Shown: piece by piece, positions 1 to 7,058 of the stretch
Numbering within the stretch: the first letter of the stretch is position 1
How the letters are laid out: each line of letters opens with the position of its first letter
DNA from: CAYLNK01 sp964384675
Lineage (GTDB): Bacteria; Acidobacteriota; Thermoanaerobaculia; UBA5066
NCBI GenBank assembly: GCA_964384675.1
Contig: CAYLNK010000116.1
Span: 1-17,538 of the forward strand
DNA length: 17,538 bases
Direction of reading: 5' to 3'
Made by a program: the position numbers and the translations under genes
The notes under the pieces: model-generated
Told to the model about the DNA's origin: nothing
Seen by the model: only the letters and a program-made list of their open reading frames with translations
Database searches by the model: none

Positions 1-932
1 TGCTCGTCCAGCCGGCGCGCCGGCTCCCGGAGCCGCGTGTACTGCACGAGGAACCCATCGGGCGCGTCCGACAGGAGGTCCTCGGACTCGGGGAAGAGGA
101 CGTGCTCGCTGCCCGAGTGGATTCGCCTCTGCGGATACGGCCAGACGACCCGGAGCCGCTGGTCCTTCCCGAGGTGCACGGCGCCTCGAAACCAGGACCC
201 GGAATACGCCATCGCCTCGAGGGCAGGCCGCGCGCTCGAGTCGATCACGACCAGGACCTCGCCCGGCCCCTCCTCCGTCGCCACCACCGGAACGGGCAGG
301 CAGTCGTCCACGAACCAGCCGTCCATCCTCTCGGGCGCGGGGAGCCTCCACCGCTTCGCCTTGCCGGAGGCCGGGACCGTGACCAGGATGGCGGTCAGCT
401 CGGCCTGGGTCTCGTCCCGCTGGCGCCCGCCGAAGAAGGTCTCGGCGACCGCGGAGACGTTCTCCGGGAAGTCCAGCTCGGCCTTCAGGAAATGGACCTG
501 CTCCGGGACGTAGTCCGGAACCGCGATCCGGGTGAGGTCCTCCACGGCCAGCGGGCGGCCGTCGAACGTCACCCGCGCCGAGACCGGGTCGGCGGCGATG
601 ACGGAGCGCCACGAGAGGACCGCGGTCCGCCCCGAGCCGCCGCTGCCGGGTCGCAGGACGAGCGACGCCTCGGCCAGGCGCTTCGGGCGGTTGACCCACT
701 GCTCGGCCCTCGCGGTCTCGCGTCCGCGCGCGTCCCTCGCCACGGCCACCAGCAGGTGGGGCTCCGGATACGGCCCGAAGTCGACCTCGGCCTTCCACGG
801 CGGCTTCGAGCGCTCCGCGACCAGGACCCCGTCGAAGAGGATCTCCACCCGGACGACTCCCTCGCCCGGAACGATCTCCACCGTGTGGAGACCGGTCACG
901 AGGCCCAGGATGAAGGTGGCAAAGGCGATCAT
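1..932 (-). CDS. Secreted protein of unknown function, VWFA-related type (3' end cut by window)
   Basis: This frame is open from an ATG at 932 leftward to the window edge (310 codons seen); the C-terminus lies outside. The N-terminus (MIAFATFILGLVTG) looks like a short signal peptide or anchor, so export is likely. Residues ~18-105 read like an Ig-like beta domain (phrases such as VEIVPGEGVVRVEILFDG and HLLVAVARDARGRE), with a second beta-rich unit around 105-215. At 226-236 there is a VLVVIDSSARP segment, which sits where VWA-domain proteins carry DxSxS, but the third metal-site Ser is absent, so a metal site is doubtful. From memory the layout resembles secreted VWFA-related proteins of Acidobacteriota. 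The gene diverges from the hybrid kinase across 127 bp. A GTG ten codons upstream is a possible alternative start; a GGAGG lies 15 nt before the chosen ATG, which is rather far. The coding call is solid, the function is not. Confidence 0.7.
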   Translation of the reverse strand, partial: MIAFATFILGLVTGLHTVEIVPGEGVVRVEILFDGVLVAERSKPPWKAEVDFGPYPEPHLLVAVARDARGRETARAEQWVNRPKRLAEASLVLRPGSGGSGRTAVLSWRSVIAADPVSARVTFDGRPLAVEDLTRIAVPDYVPEQVHFLKAELDFPENVSAVAETFFGGRQRDETQAELTAILVTVPASGKAKRWRLPAPERMDGWFVDDCLPVPVVATEEGPGEVLVVIDSSARPALEAMAYSGSWFRGAVHLGKDQRLRVVWPYPQRRIHSGSEHVLFPESEDLLSDAPDGFLVQYTRLREPARRLDE

Positions 933-1012
933 CCCGGAGCATTCTGCCCTCCCGACGGTCACGTCACGAGACGACCCCGCCCATCGGTCCCTCGAGCGCG
1001 CACCGGGCGGCG

Positions 1013-1018
1013 TAGGAT
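1013..1018 (+). promoter_or_regulatory. Possible -10 hexamer for the hybrid kinase gene
   Basis: TAGGAT lies 41 bases before the kinase ATG, inside the 127-bp divergent spacer (933-1059). It matches TATAAT at four of six positions. No convincing -35 is visible at the right distance. It resembles the TAGAAT hexamer before the Rieske gene, which is the main reason to note it. The rest of the spacer shows only a short GTGACGTGAC-type direct repeat near 961-970 on the minus strand. Confidence 0.25.
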
Positions 1019-1059
1019 CGGTATCGCAGGCGGACCGCCGGGCGGAAAGGCGATCGACG

Positions 1060-3429
1060 ATGGCGCAGGAGAGGGCCAGCCGGGAAGAGCGCTATCGCTT
1101 CTTCGCGCACACCGTCGAGAGCAGCCGCGAGATGATCTCGATCACCGACGTGGAGGACCGGTTCACGTTCGTGAACGGGGCTTTCCTGGAGGCGTACGGC
1201 TACACCGAGGACGAGGTGCTGGGACAGCACGTGAGCCTGGTCGACTCGCCGCGAAACCCGCCCGGGATCCGGCTCGCGATCGTCGAGGAGACGCTCCGCG
1301 GCGGCTTCCGCGGCGAGCTCCTGAACCGGCGCAAGGACGGCTCGGAGTTCCCCATCTTCCTCAGCACGTCCCAGGTGAGGGACCCCGAGGGCAACGTCAT
1401 CGCCCTCTCCGGGATCGCGCGCGACATCACCGACAAGCGGGCCGCCGAGGCCCTCCGCTCGGCCCTCTACCGGATCGCCGAGCAGGCGAGCGCCGCGACC
1501 GACATCCGGGGCTTCTACGCCTTCGTGCACGGCGTCGTCGGCGAGCTGATGGTCGCGCGGAACTTCTACATCGCGCTCCACGATCCCGCCCTCTCACGGC
1601 TCCGCGTCGCCTACTACGCCGACGAGATCGACCCCTTCCAGGAGTCGTATCGCCTGGAGGAGGGCCTCACCGGCTACGTCTTCCGGACGGGCGAGCCGCT
1701 CCTCTGCTCCGAGCGCCCCCGCGACGGAGAGCCGGCGGAGGCGTTCGCCGCGCTCGCCGCCGCGGGCAAGGTCGCGCGCGTGGGCAAGCCGTCCGTCGAC
1801 TGGCTGGGCGTGCCGCTGACGAGCGGGGGATCCACGATCGGTGTGCTCGTCGTGCAGAGCTACGTGGAATCGGAGCGGTACGGCGCACGGGAGAAGGACG
1901 TCCTCACGTTCGTCGCCCGCAACATCACCGCCGCGCTGGAGAGGCTGAGGGCCGGGGACGCGCTCCGCGAGAGCGAGGAGAGGTTCCGCACGCTCTCCAA
2001 CGCCACGTTCGAGGGGATCGTCATTCACGACCGCGGCGTCATCCAGGAGGTGAACCGGGCCTTCTCCGACCTGATGGGCCGGGGCGTCCCCGACCTCCTG
2101 GGCATGTCGGTCGTCGACCTGGTCGCGCCCGAGTCGCTGGACGCGATCGCCACGCGGCTGAAGAGCCCGTCGGACGACCCCTTCGAGCTCGCCGTCCTCA
2201 GAGGCGACGGGACGCGGGTCCGGGTCCAGGTCCAGGGCAAGGACATCCGATACCAGGGGCGCCTGGTGCGGGTGAGCGCGGTCCGCGACGTGACGCTCCG
2301 GATGCAGCTCGAGGAGCAGCTCCGTCAATCCCAGAAGATGGAAGCGGTCGGGAGGCTCGCGGGCGGCGTGGCCCACGACTTCAACAACCTCCTGACGACC
2401 ATCCTCGGCTTCGCCGAGCTGCTGTCGGCGCAGCTCGGCGAGGACCCGCGGCGGGGCGAGGTGGACGAGATCCTGCGAGCCGGGGAACGCGCCGCCGCTC
2501 TGACCCAGCAGCTCCTGGCCTTCAGCCGCAAGCAGATCCTCGCGCCGCAGCCGGTCGACCTGAACGGCGTGGTGACCAGCATGGAGAAGATGCTGAGGCG
2601 CGTCATCGGCGAGGACGTCGATCTCGTCACCTCGCTCGGGCCCGATCTCGGACACGTCATGGCCGACGCGGGCCAGATCGGGCAGGTCGTGGTCAACCTC
2701 GCCGTGAACGCCCGGGACGCCATGCCGGACGGCGGGACGCTGACGCTCGAGACGGGCCGCGTGAAGGGGCACGTCCACCTCACGGTCCGGGACACCGGGC
2801 ACGGCATGGACGCCCGGACGCAGTCGCACCTCTTCGAGCCGTTCTTCACGACCAAGGAGGTCGGCAAGGGGACCGGACTCGGCCTCGCCACCGTCTACGG
2901 CGTCATCAGCCAGGCCGGCGGCACGATCGAGTGCGAGAGCGCGCCGGGCGCGGGCACCTCCTTCCGGATCACGTTCCCGAGGGTCGAGGGCGAAGAGAGC
3001 GGCGTGGTCGCGACGAGCGCTGGGCCGGAGCCGCCCGCGGCGAGCTCCCCGGGTGCCCGCGAGACCATCCTCCTGGTCGAGGACGAGGAGACGGTGCGCC
3101 GTCTGGGCCGGCGGATCCTCGAAGGGAAGGGGTATCTCGTGCTCGAAGCGAAGGACGGCGCCGACGCGCTCCTCGTCGCGGCCGCGCACCCCGGGCCGAT
3201 CGACCTCCTCGTGGCCGACCTCGTCATGCCCGGGATGAGCGGGCGCGAGGTCGCCCAGAAGCTCACGGCCGACCGGCCTGGCCTGAAGGTCCTCTTCGTC
3301 TCGGGCTACACCGAGGACACCGCGATCCGGCGCCGCGTCTCGGAGTCGGACGTCTCGTTCCTCCAGAAGCCGTTCACGGTGGACGCGCTCTCGCGGAAGG
3401 TCCGCGAGGTGCTCGACGCGCCGCGCTGA
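1060..3429 (+). CDS. Hybrid sensor histidine kinase, PAS-GAF-PAS-HisKA-HATPase-REC
   Basis: This is a 789-residue cytoplasmic hybrid kinase with no membrane segment or signal peptide. Domain order by residue: PAS ~12-126, GAF ~135-297, a second PAS ~305-412, HisKA dimerisation domain ~419-485 with phospho-acceptor His439 in GGVAHDFNN, HATPase_c ~530-645 with N-box NLAVNARDAMP, DTGHGM and GTGLGLATVYG boxes, and a receiver domain ~668-789 with the VEDEE acidic pocket, Asp720 as phospho-acceptor and Lys770 in FLQKPF. The AHDFNN H-box type is typical of hybrid kinases whose C-terminal receiver accepts phosphate from their own His. The start at 1060 was chosen because PAS homology begins soon after and GAAAGG lies upstream; the same frame is open back to 532, but that stretch is antisense to the neighbouring gene. 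No response regulator with an output domain is adjacent, so the downstream partner and the GAF/PAS ligands are unknown. Confidence 0.93.
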   Translation: MAQERASREERYRFFAHTVESSREMISITDVEDRFTFVNGAFLEAYGYTEDEVLGQHVSLVDSPRNPPGIRLAIVEETLRGGFRGELLNRRKDGSEFPIFLSTSQVRDPEGNVIALSGIARDITDKRAAEALRSALYRIAEQASAATDIRGFYAFVHGVVGELMVARNFYIALHDPALSRLRVAYYADEIDPFQESYRLEEGLTGYVFRTGEPLLCSERPRDGEPAEAFAALAAAGKVARVGKPSVDWLGVPLTSGGSTIGVLVVQSYVESERYGAREKDVLTFVARNITAALERLRAGDALRESEERFRTLSNATFEGIVIHDRGVIQEVNRAFSDLMGRGVPDLLGMSVVDLVAPESLDAIATRLKSPSDDPFELAVLRGDGTRVRVQVQGKDIRYQGRLVRVSAVRDVTLRMQLEEQLRQSQKMEAVGRLAGGVAHDFNNLLTTILGFAELLSAQLGEDPRRGEVDEILRAGERAAALTQQLLAFSRKQILAPQPVDLNGVVTSMEKMLRRVIGEDVDLVTSLGPDLGHVMADAGQIGQVVVNLAVNARDAMPDGGTLTLETGRVKGHVHLTVRDTGHGMDARTQSHLFEPFFTTKEVGKGTGLGLATVYGVISQAGGTIECESAPGAGTSFRITFPRVEGEESGVVATSAGPEPPAASSPGARETILLVEDEETVRRLGRRILEGKGYLVLEAKDGADALLVAAAHPGPIDLLVADLVMPGMSGREVAQKLTADRPGLKVLFVSGYTEDTAIRRRVSESDVSFLQKPFTVDALSRKVREVLDAPR

Positions 3430-3471
3430 TCCGGCCCACCACCGGTTCGGCCCCGTCGTGTCGAAACTCCG

Positions 3472-3477
3472 TATGCT
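3472..3477 (+). promoter_or_regulatory. Possible -10 hexamer giving a near-leaderless mRNA
   Basis: TATGCT ends nine bases before the GTG start of the next gene. No Shine-Dalgarno sequence fits between them. With a usual 6-8 base distance from -10 to start site, transcription would begin within a few bases of the GTG. The 57-bp gap after the kinase stop shows no U-tailed terminator. Confidence 0.3.
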
Positions 3478-3486
3478 CCGGCGTCC

Positions 3487-4680
3487 GTGAGCACCGACCG
3501 TCCCGCATCCGCCACCTCCAACGAGCTCGCCCCGCAGGACGTCGTCCTCCGCTTCCTGGAGAGCGCCGGACGCCCCTCGGAGGCACGGCTCTACCTCGAC
3601 CTCTTCCGGGCGCGTCCGCGCGAGCAGTTCGCGGTCATCGCGGTCGACGCCAACGTCATGTCGGGGGCGCTCGACGCCGTGGTCCAGGACCTGAAGTTCC
3701 TGGCGGCCCTCGACCTCTTCCCCACCGTCGCGCTCGGGATCTTCCAGCCGGCCGACGCGGTCGCCCACGCCCGCTCCCTGCGCCGCCAGCTGACGGCCGA
3801 GGGAGTCCGCGTGGAAGAGCTGAGCTCCGCGGCGACAGGCCTCGCGGAACACGTGACGACCTGCGCAGCCGGCGGCGGCGTGCCGATCGTCGTCTTCGAG
3901 CCGTCGGGCAGCCAGCAGGCGGCCGACCGCCTCGACCGGCTGGGCCTCCTCGTACGCGACCTCCAGGCGCGCAAGCTCCTCTTCCTGCATCGCCCCGGCG
4001 GGCTACGTCAGGGCGGAGTCCTCGTCCCGATCGTGAACCTCATGACCGACGTTCCGGCGCTCCTTTCGAGCAAGGAGATCTCGCGCAAGGAAGCCCTGAT
4101 CGTGGAGGAGGCGCGCCGCCTCTGCGAGGGAGCGCCGCCCCTGCCCCTCACGGTGTCGATCACCTCGCCGCTGAATCTCCTGCGCGAGCTGTTCACCGTG
4201 AAGGGAGCCGGCACGATGCTCCGGCGCGGCGCGCGGATCGTCCGCCACGAGGGATGGGACGGCGTCGACATGACACGGATCCGGGAGCTCCTCACGTCCA
4301 GCTTCGGCCGAGCCCCGACCGAGGAGTTCTTCGCCCGGACGCCCGCCCGCGTCTACCTGGAGGAAGCCTATCGCGGCTGCGTGATCCTGTCGGACACGCC
4401 GCTCGGCGCCTACCTCACCAAGTTCGCCGTGTCGGCCGAGGCCCAGGGCGAAGGGCTGGCGCGCGATCTCTGGGAGGCGCTCGTCGCGGAGGTCCCCGTC
4501 GTCTTCTGGCGCGCGCGGCGGACGAACCCGATCAGCGAGTGGTACGCCCGCCTCTGCGACGGGCTGTTCCGGGTCCCCGATTGGACGGTCTACTGGAAGG
4601 GCGTCGCCCCGGCCGAGATCCCCGCCGCGATCGATTGGGCGATCCTGCAGCCCGTGGACATCCCCCGCGACGAGGAGTGA
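3487..4680 (+). CDS. N-acetylglutamate synthase-like protein (degenerate amino-acid-kinase domain + DUF619-type acetyltransferase)
   Basis: This 397-residue protein has the layout of bifunctional/vertebrate-type N-acetylglutamate synthases: an amino-acid-kinase fold (~45-245) followed by a NAT/DUF619 acetyltransferase domain (~250-395). The NAT part looks intact: AYLTKFAV with Tyr309 and Lys312, AEAQGEG at 319-323 for acetyl-CoA pyrophosphate binding, FWRARRTNPISEWY, and a terminal DWTVYWKG. The kinase part keeps late family motifs (PLNLLRELFTVKGAGTMLRRGA), but the ATP-binding KxGG at its start is replaced by AVDANVM near residue 52, and the glycine-rich second loop by LGIFQP. I infer loss of kinase activity with acetyl-CoA:glutamate acetyltransfer, the first step of arginine synthesis, as the likely role. 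No other arg gene is nearby. The start is GTG with no visible SD. A regulatory or different acyl-acceptor role cannot be excluded. Confidence 0.82.
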   Translation: MSTDRPASATSNELAPQDVVLRFLESAGRPSEARLYLDLFRARPREQFAVIAVDANVMSGALDAVVQDLKFLAALDLFPTVALGIFQPADAVAHARSLRRQLTAEGVRVEELSSAATGLAEHVTTCAAGGGVPIVVFEPSGSQQAADRLDRLGLLVRDLQARKLLFLHRPGGLRQGGVLVPIVNLMTDVPALLSSKEISRKEALIVEEARRLCEGAPPLPLTVSITSPLNLLRELFTVKGAGTMLRRGARIVRHEGWDGVDMTRIRELLTSSFGRAPTEEFFARTPARVYLEEAYRGCVILSDTPLGAYLTKFAVSAEAQGEGLARDLWEALVAEVPVVFWRARRTNPISEWYARLCDGLFRVPDWTVYWKGVAPAEIPAAIDWAILQPVDIPRDEE

Positions 4681-4712
4681 CGGGAAGCGCCCGGCCGGAG
4701 CCTCCACGGGAG

Positions 4713-4718
4713 TAGAAT
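4713..4718 (+). promoter_or_regulatory. Possible -10 hexamer before the Rieske gene
   Basis: TAGAAT (five of six matches to TATAAT) ends 11 bases before the TTG start of the Rieske gene, within the 49-bp gap after the acetyltransferase gene. No SD fits in the remaining space. This is a second case of a -10-like hexamer right in front of a start codon in this window. Confidence 0.35.
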
Positions 4719-4729
4719 CGAGAGCTGCC

Positions 4730-5125
4730 TTGGGCACAGGTCCGCACCCCAGCCGCCGCCGGATCCTCACCTGCCTCGCAGGGCTCGCCGCGGCCGCTTG
4801 CGCGAGACGTGAGGCCGCGGAGGGACCCAAACCGACGATCGTGCCGCTCACCCGGATCCCGCCCGGGGAGCGCATCCGGGTCGAGGTGAACGGCCGCCCC
4901 ATCGAGCTCGTGAGGGCCGTTTCGGGCGCGCTGACCGCGCGGTCGCTCCTCTGTACGCACCAGGGCTGCGAGGTCTTCTGGGTCGAAGTGCAAAGGGCCT
5001 ACCTCTGCCCCTGTCACGAGGGACGCTTCGACGACGACGGCCGTGTCGCCTCGGGGCCGCCGCCCGCACCCCTCGCCACGCTCCGCGTCGAGCTCCGGGG
5101 GGCCGACGCCCTGGTCGGCGGCTGA
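4730..5125 (+). CDS. Small exported Rieske [2Fe-2S] protein
   Basis: This is a 131-residue protein with a complete Rieske cluster motif: CTHQGC (Cys75, His77, Cys80) and CPCHEG (Cys93, Cys95, His96). By family rules Cys75, His77, Cys93 and His96 bind the cluster and Cys80-Cys95 form the stabilising disulphide, the high-potential type seen in cytochrome bc and b6f complexes. The following FDDDGRVASGPPPAPL matches the Pro loop region. The N-terminus SRRRILTCLAGLAAAAC carries a twin arginine and hydrophobic stretch, so Tat export is plausible; a lipobox Cys at 24 is possible but weak (AAAC). It is shorter than a bc1 Rieske subunit and no cytochrome b gene is adjacent. The start TTG at 4730 is the only reasonable one before the signal sequence; the next GTG would remove it. 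It lies one base upstream of the epimerase gene, so the two are probably co-translated. Confidence 0.85.
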   Translation: MGTGPHPSRRRILTCLAGLAAAACARREAAEGPKPTIVPLTRIPPGERIRVEVNGRPIELVRAVSGALTARSLLCTHQGCEVFWVEVQRAYLCPCHEGRFDDDGRVASGPPPAPLATLRVELRGADALVGG

Positions 5126-5126
5126 G

Positions 5127-6731
5127 GTGGCGCTCCCGGGCCTGATCCTCACCGGCGCGTCCGGCTTCGTCGGACGCCACCTCCTGGAGGTCCTCGCCGA
5201 GAGGTACCGGATCTTCGGCATCGCCCGCCGCTCCCAGGCGCGCTGCGGCGCTCCCGAGCACCCCAACGTCTCCTGGTTCCAGGTCGACATCGGCGAGCGC
5301 GAGGCGCTCACCACGGTCTTCGACCAGATACGCCTCGCCGGTGGAGCGCAGACGCTGGTCCACCTCGCCGCGCACTACGACTTCACCGGCGACGAGCACC
5401 CCGAGTACGAACGGACCAACGTCGTGGGGCTGCGCAACACCCTCGACCTGGCACGCGCCTGCGGCGTGACCAACGTCGTCTTCTCCAGCTCCGTGGCGGC
5501 GTGCAAGCTCCCGCCCCTCGGCTCCTCGTTGAACGAGGAGAGCCCGCCCGACGGCGTCCACGTCTACGCCCGCACGAAGCGGATCGGCGAGGAGATGCTC
5601 CGCGAATACGAGGGCTCGCTCCGGCCCGTCATCGTCCGGTTCGCCGCGCTCTTCAGCGACTGGTGCGAATACCCGCCCCTCTACATGTTCCTCGAGACTT
5701 GGCTGACCAAGGCGTGGAACCGCCGCATCCTGGGCGGCAACGGCATCACCGCGATCCCGTACCTCCACGTGAGGGACGTCGTCTCGTTCCTGGAGACCGT
5801 CCTCGACCGCCTCGACGACCTCGCCCCGCGCGAGGTCCTGATCGCGAGCCCCGACGGAGCGACGTCGCACAACGAGCTGTTCCGCGCGGCGACCGAGAAC
5901 ATGCTCGGGGCCGCGCGCCGGCCGATCCACATGCCCCGCCTCCTCTGCACGCCCGGCATGTGGACGCTCGACCTCCTCGGCCGGCTCTGGGGTCAGCGCC
6001 CCTTCGAGCGCCCCTGGATGGCGCGCTACATCGACACCGTGATGGCGATCGACGCCAGCCGCACGCGCGCCCGCCTGGGCTGGGCTCCGCGGCCACGCCT
6101 CGAGATCCTCCGGCGCCTGCCGTTCCTGGTCCAGAACCTGAAGACCGACCCCCTCGAATGGCATCGCCTGAACCGGGCCGCGATGAAAGAGGTCCATCTC
6201 CCGACGAACCTCAGGATCCACCGGCTCCTGGAGCGTCACGAGGAGGAGATCATCGCCGCGTACACACGGACCCTCCTCGGGCCGGAGGGCCCGGTGCGCT
6301 ACGAGAGCTACCAGAAGGTGAGCGCGGACGACCACGAGTGGAACCACCGGCTCGTCCTCGGTCACCTCAAGAACGCGGTGAGGACGCGCGACAAGGGGAT
6401 CCTCCTGTCGTACGTGCGGGACCTCGCCGCGCGCCGCTACGAGCAGGGCTTCAAGGGCGAGGACCTCTGCAACGCCCTCGACGCCCTCAACCGGACCTGC
6501 ATCCAGGTCCTCTCGAGGCAGCCGGGCGGCCGCGAGCTCGGCGACGCGATCGTCGACCTGGTGAGCATGCCGCTCCTCTTCTCGATGGACGAGGTGCAGG
6601 AGGTGTTCGACATCCGGAGGGAGCGCGACGAGCGGGCGCGCCGCCGTCTGCCGCCCGCGTCAGGCGTGAGCCCCGGCCCTCCGGCTCACCAGCCAGATCA
6701 CGATCCCCATGAGGCCGTCGCCCGCGGCTGA
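5127..6731 (+). CDS. NAD-dependent epimerase/dehydratase (extended SDR) fused to an RsbRD-like helical domain
   Basis: This 534-residue protein starts at GTG 5127, one base after the Rieske stop. Residues 1-~345 are an extended short-chain dehydrogenase: TGASGFVG at 9-16 for NAD(P) binding, a SSS motif near 124-126 (VVFSSSVA), and catalytic Tyr147/Lys151 (YARTK), followed by a substrate-binding part that ends in the usual LGWAPRP segment. Such enzymes act on nucleotide sugars or steroid/isoprenoid alcohols; I cannot tell which. Residues ~362-495 are all-helical and charged (LLERHEEEIIAAY, SYVRDLAARRYEQGFKGEDL, ALNRTCIQVL) and resemble the N-terminal domain of RsbRD-like stressosome or kinase sensors. 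Residues ~496-534 are low-complexity and lie antisense to the next gene. The frame is open back to 5043, but that part overlaps the Rieske gene and lacks SDR homology. Confidence 0.85.
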   Translation: MALPGLILTGASGFVGRHLLEVLAERYRIFGIARRSQARCGAPEHPNVSWFQVDIGEREALTTVFDQIRLAGGAQTLVHLAAHYDFTGDEHPEYERTNVVGLRNTLDLARACGVTNVVFSSSVAACKLPPLGSSLNEESPPDGVHVYARTKRIGEEMLREYEGSLRPVIVRFAALFSDWCEYPPLYMFLETWLTKAWNRRILGGNGITAIPYLHVRDVVSFLETVLDRLDDLAPREVLIASPDGATSHNELFRAATENMLGAARRPIHMPRLLCTPGMWTLDLLGRLWGQRPFERPWMARYIDTVMAIDASRTRARLGWAPRPRLEILRRLPFLVQNLKTDPLEWHRLNRAAMKEVHLPTNLRIHRLLERHEEEIIAAYTRTLLGPEGPVRYESYQKVSADDHEWNHRLVLGHLKNAVRTRDKGILLSYVRDLAARRYEQGFKGEDLCNALDALNRTCIQVLSRQPGGRELGDAIVDLVSMPLLFSMDEVQEVFDIRRERDERARRRLPPASGVSPGPPAHQPDHDPHEAVARG

Positions 6732-7058
6732 GAACGGCACCGACCAGGCGTCCACGCCCAGCAGGAGCATCGAGACCAGGAAGACGACGGCCGTCGCCTT
6801 CGCCGTCAGGACCAGCGCGACGCCGCCGTACCGGAAGTGCTCGAGGAGGTAGCCCGTGGCGAGGACGAGGTGGAAGATCCCCGCCTGGCGGGCGAAGAAG
6901 AGCGGCGTCACGGCGCCGAACCCGCCGAAGAGAGCCCCCCACTCCGTCGCGAAGAGCAGGAAGAGCCCGACGGCGTAGCTGTGCAGCGCGACCAGGACGA
7001 GCAGCCAGCGCAGGACCTTCGGCCACGGGAGCTGACCAGGGGAGCCCTCCGGTCTCAT
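6660..7058 (-). CDS. Four-helix integral membrane protein, last gene of the hydrogenase operon
   Basis: This is a 132-residue hydrophobic protein that I do not recognise. Four membrane segments are visible at about 16-38, 52-75, 78-101 and 106-124, with a positively charged N-terminus and a short SRRAGAHA tail. Its ATG (7058-7056) shares a base with the TGA of the upstream protease gene (TGATG), so translation is probably coupled and it belongs to the hydrogenase transcript. The frame is open 15 codons further upstream, but that would overlap the protease. Its 3' end overlaps the convergent epimerase gene by 72 bases. No hydrogenase-related motif, haem-ligand pattern or cysteine is seen, so a role in H2 metabolism rests only on position. 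It could instead be a small quinone-binding or DoxX-like membrane protein. Confidence 0.75.
   Translation of the reverse strand: MRPEGSPGQLPWPKVLRWLLVLVALHSYAVGLFLLFATEWGALFGGFGAVTPLFFARQAGIFHLVLATGYLLEHFRYGGVALVLTAKATAVVFLVSMLLLGVDAWSVPFSAAGDGLMGIVIWLVSRRAGAHA

Noticed and set aside
532..1059. N-terminal extension of the hybrid kinase by 176 codons
   Set aside because: The stretch is antisense to the secreted-protein gene, has no domain, and the ATG at 1060 sits just before the PAS domain with a ribosome-binding site.
3430..3486. A terminator after the hybrid kinase
   Set aside because: Short GC inverted repeats are visible but there is no U tract and the stems are not better than expected in such GC-rich DNA.
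102..4715. A 1537-codon open frame on the plus strand spanning the kinase and acetyltransferase genes
   Set aside because: It is Arg/Gly/Pro-rich with no domain, and is the off-frame shadow of two well-supported genes in GC-rich DNA.
5043..5126. N-terminal extension of the SDR protein
   Set aside because: It overlaps the Rieske coding sequence out of frame; SDR homology starts six residues after the GTG at 5127.
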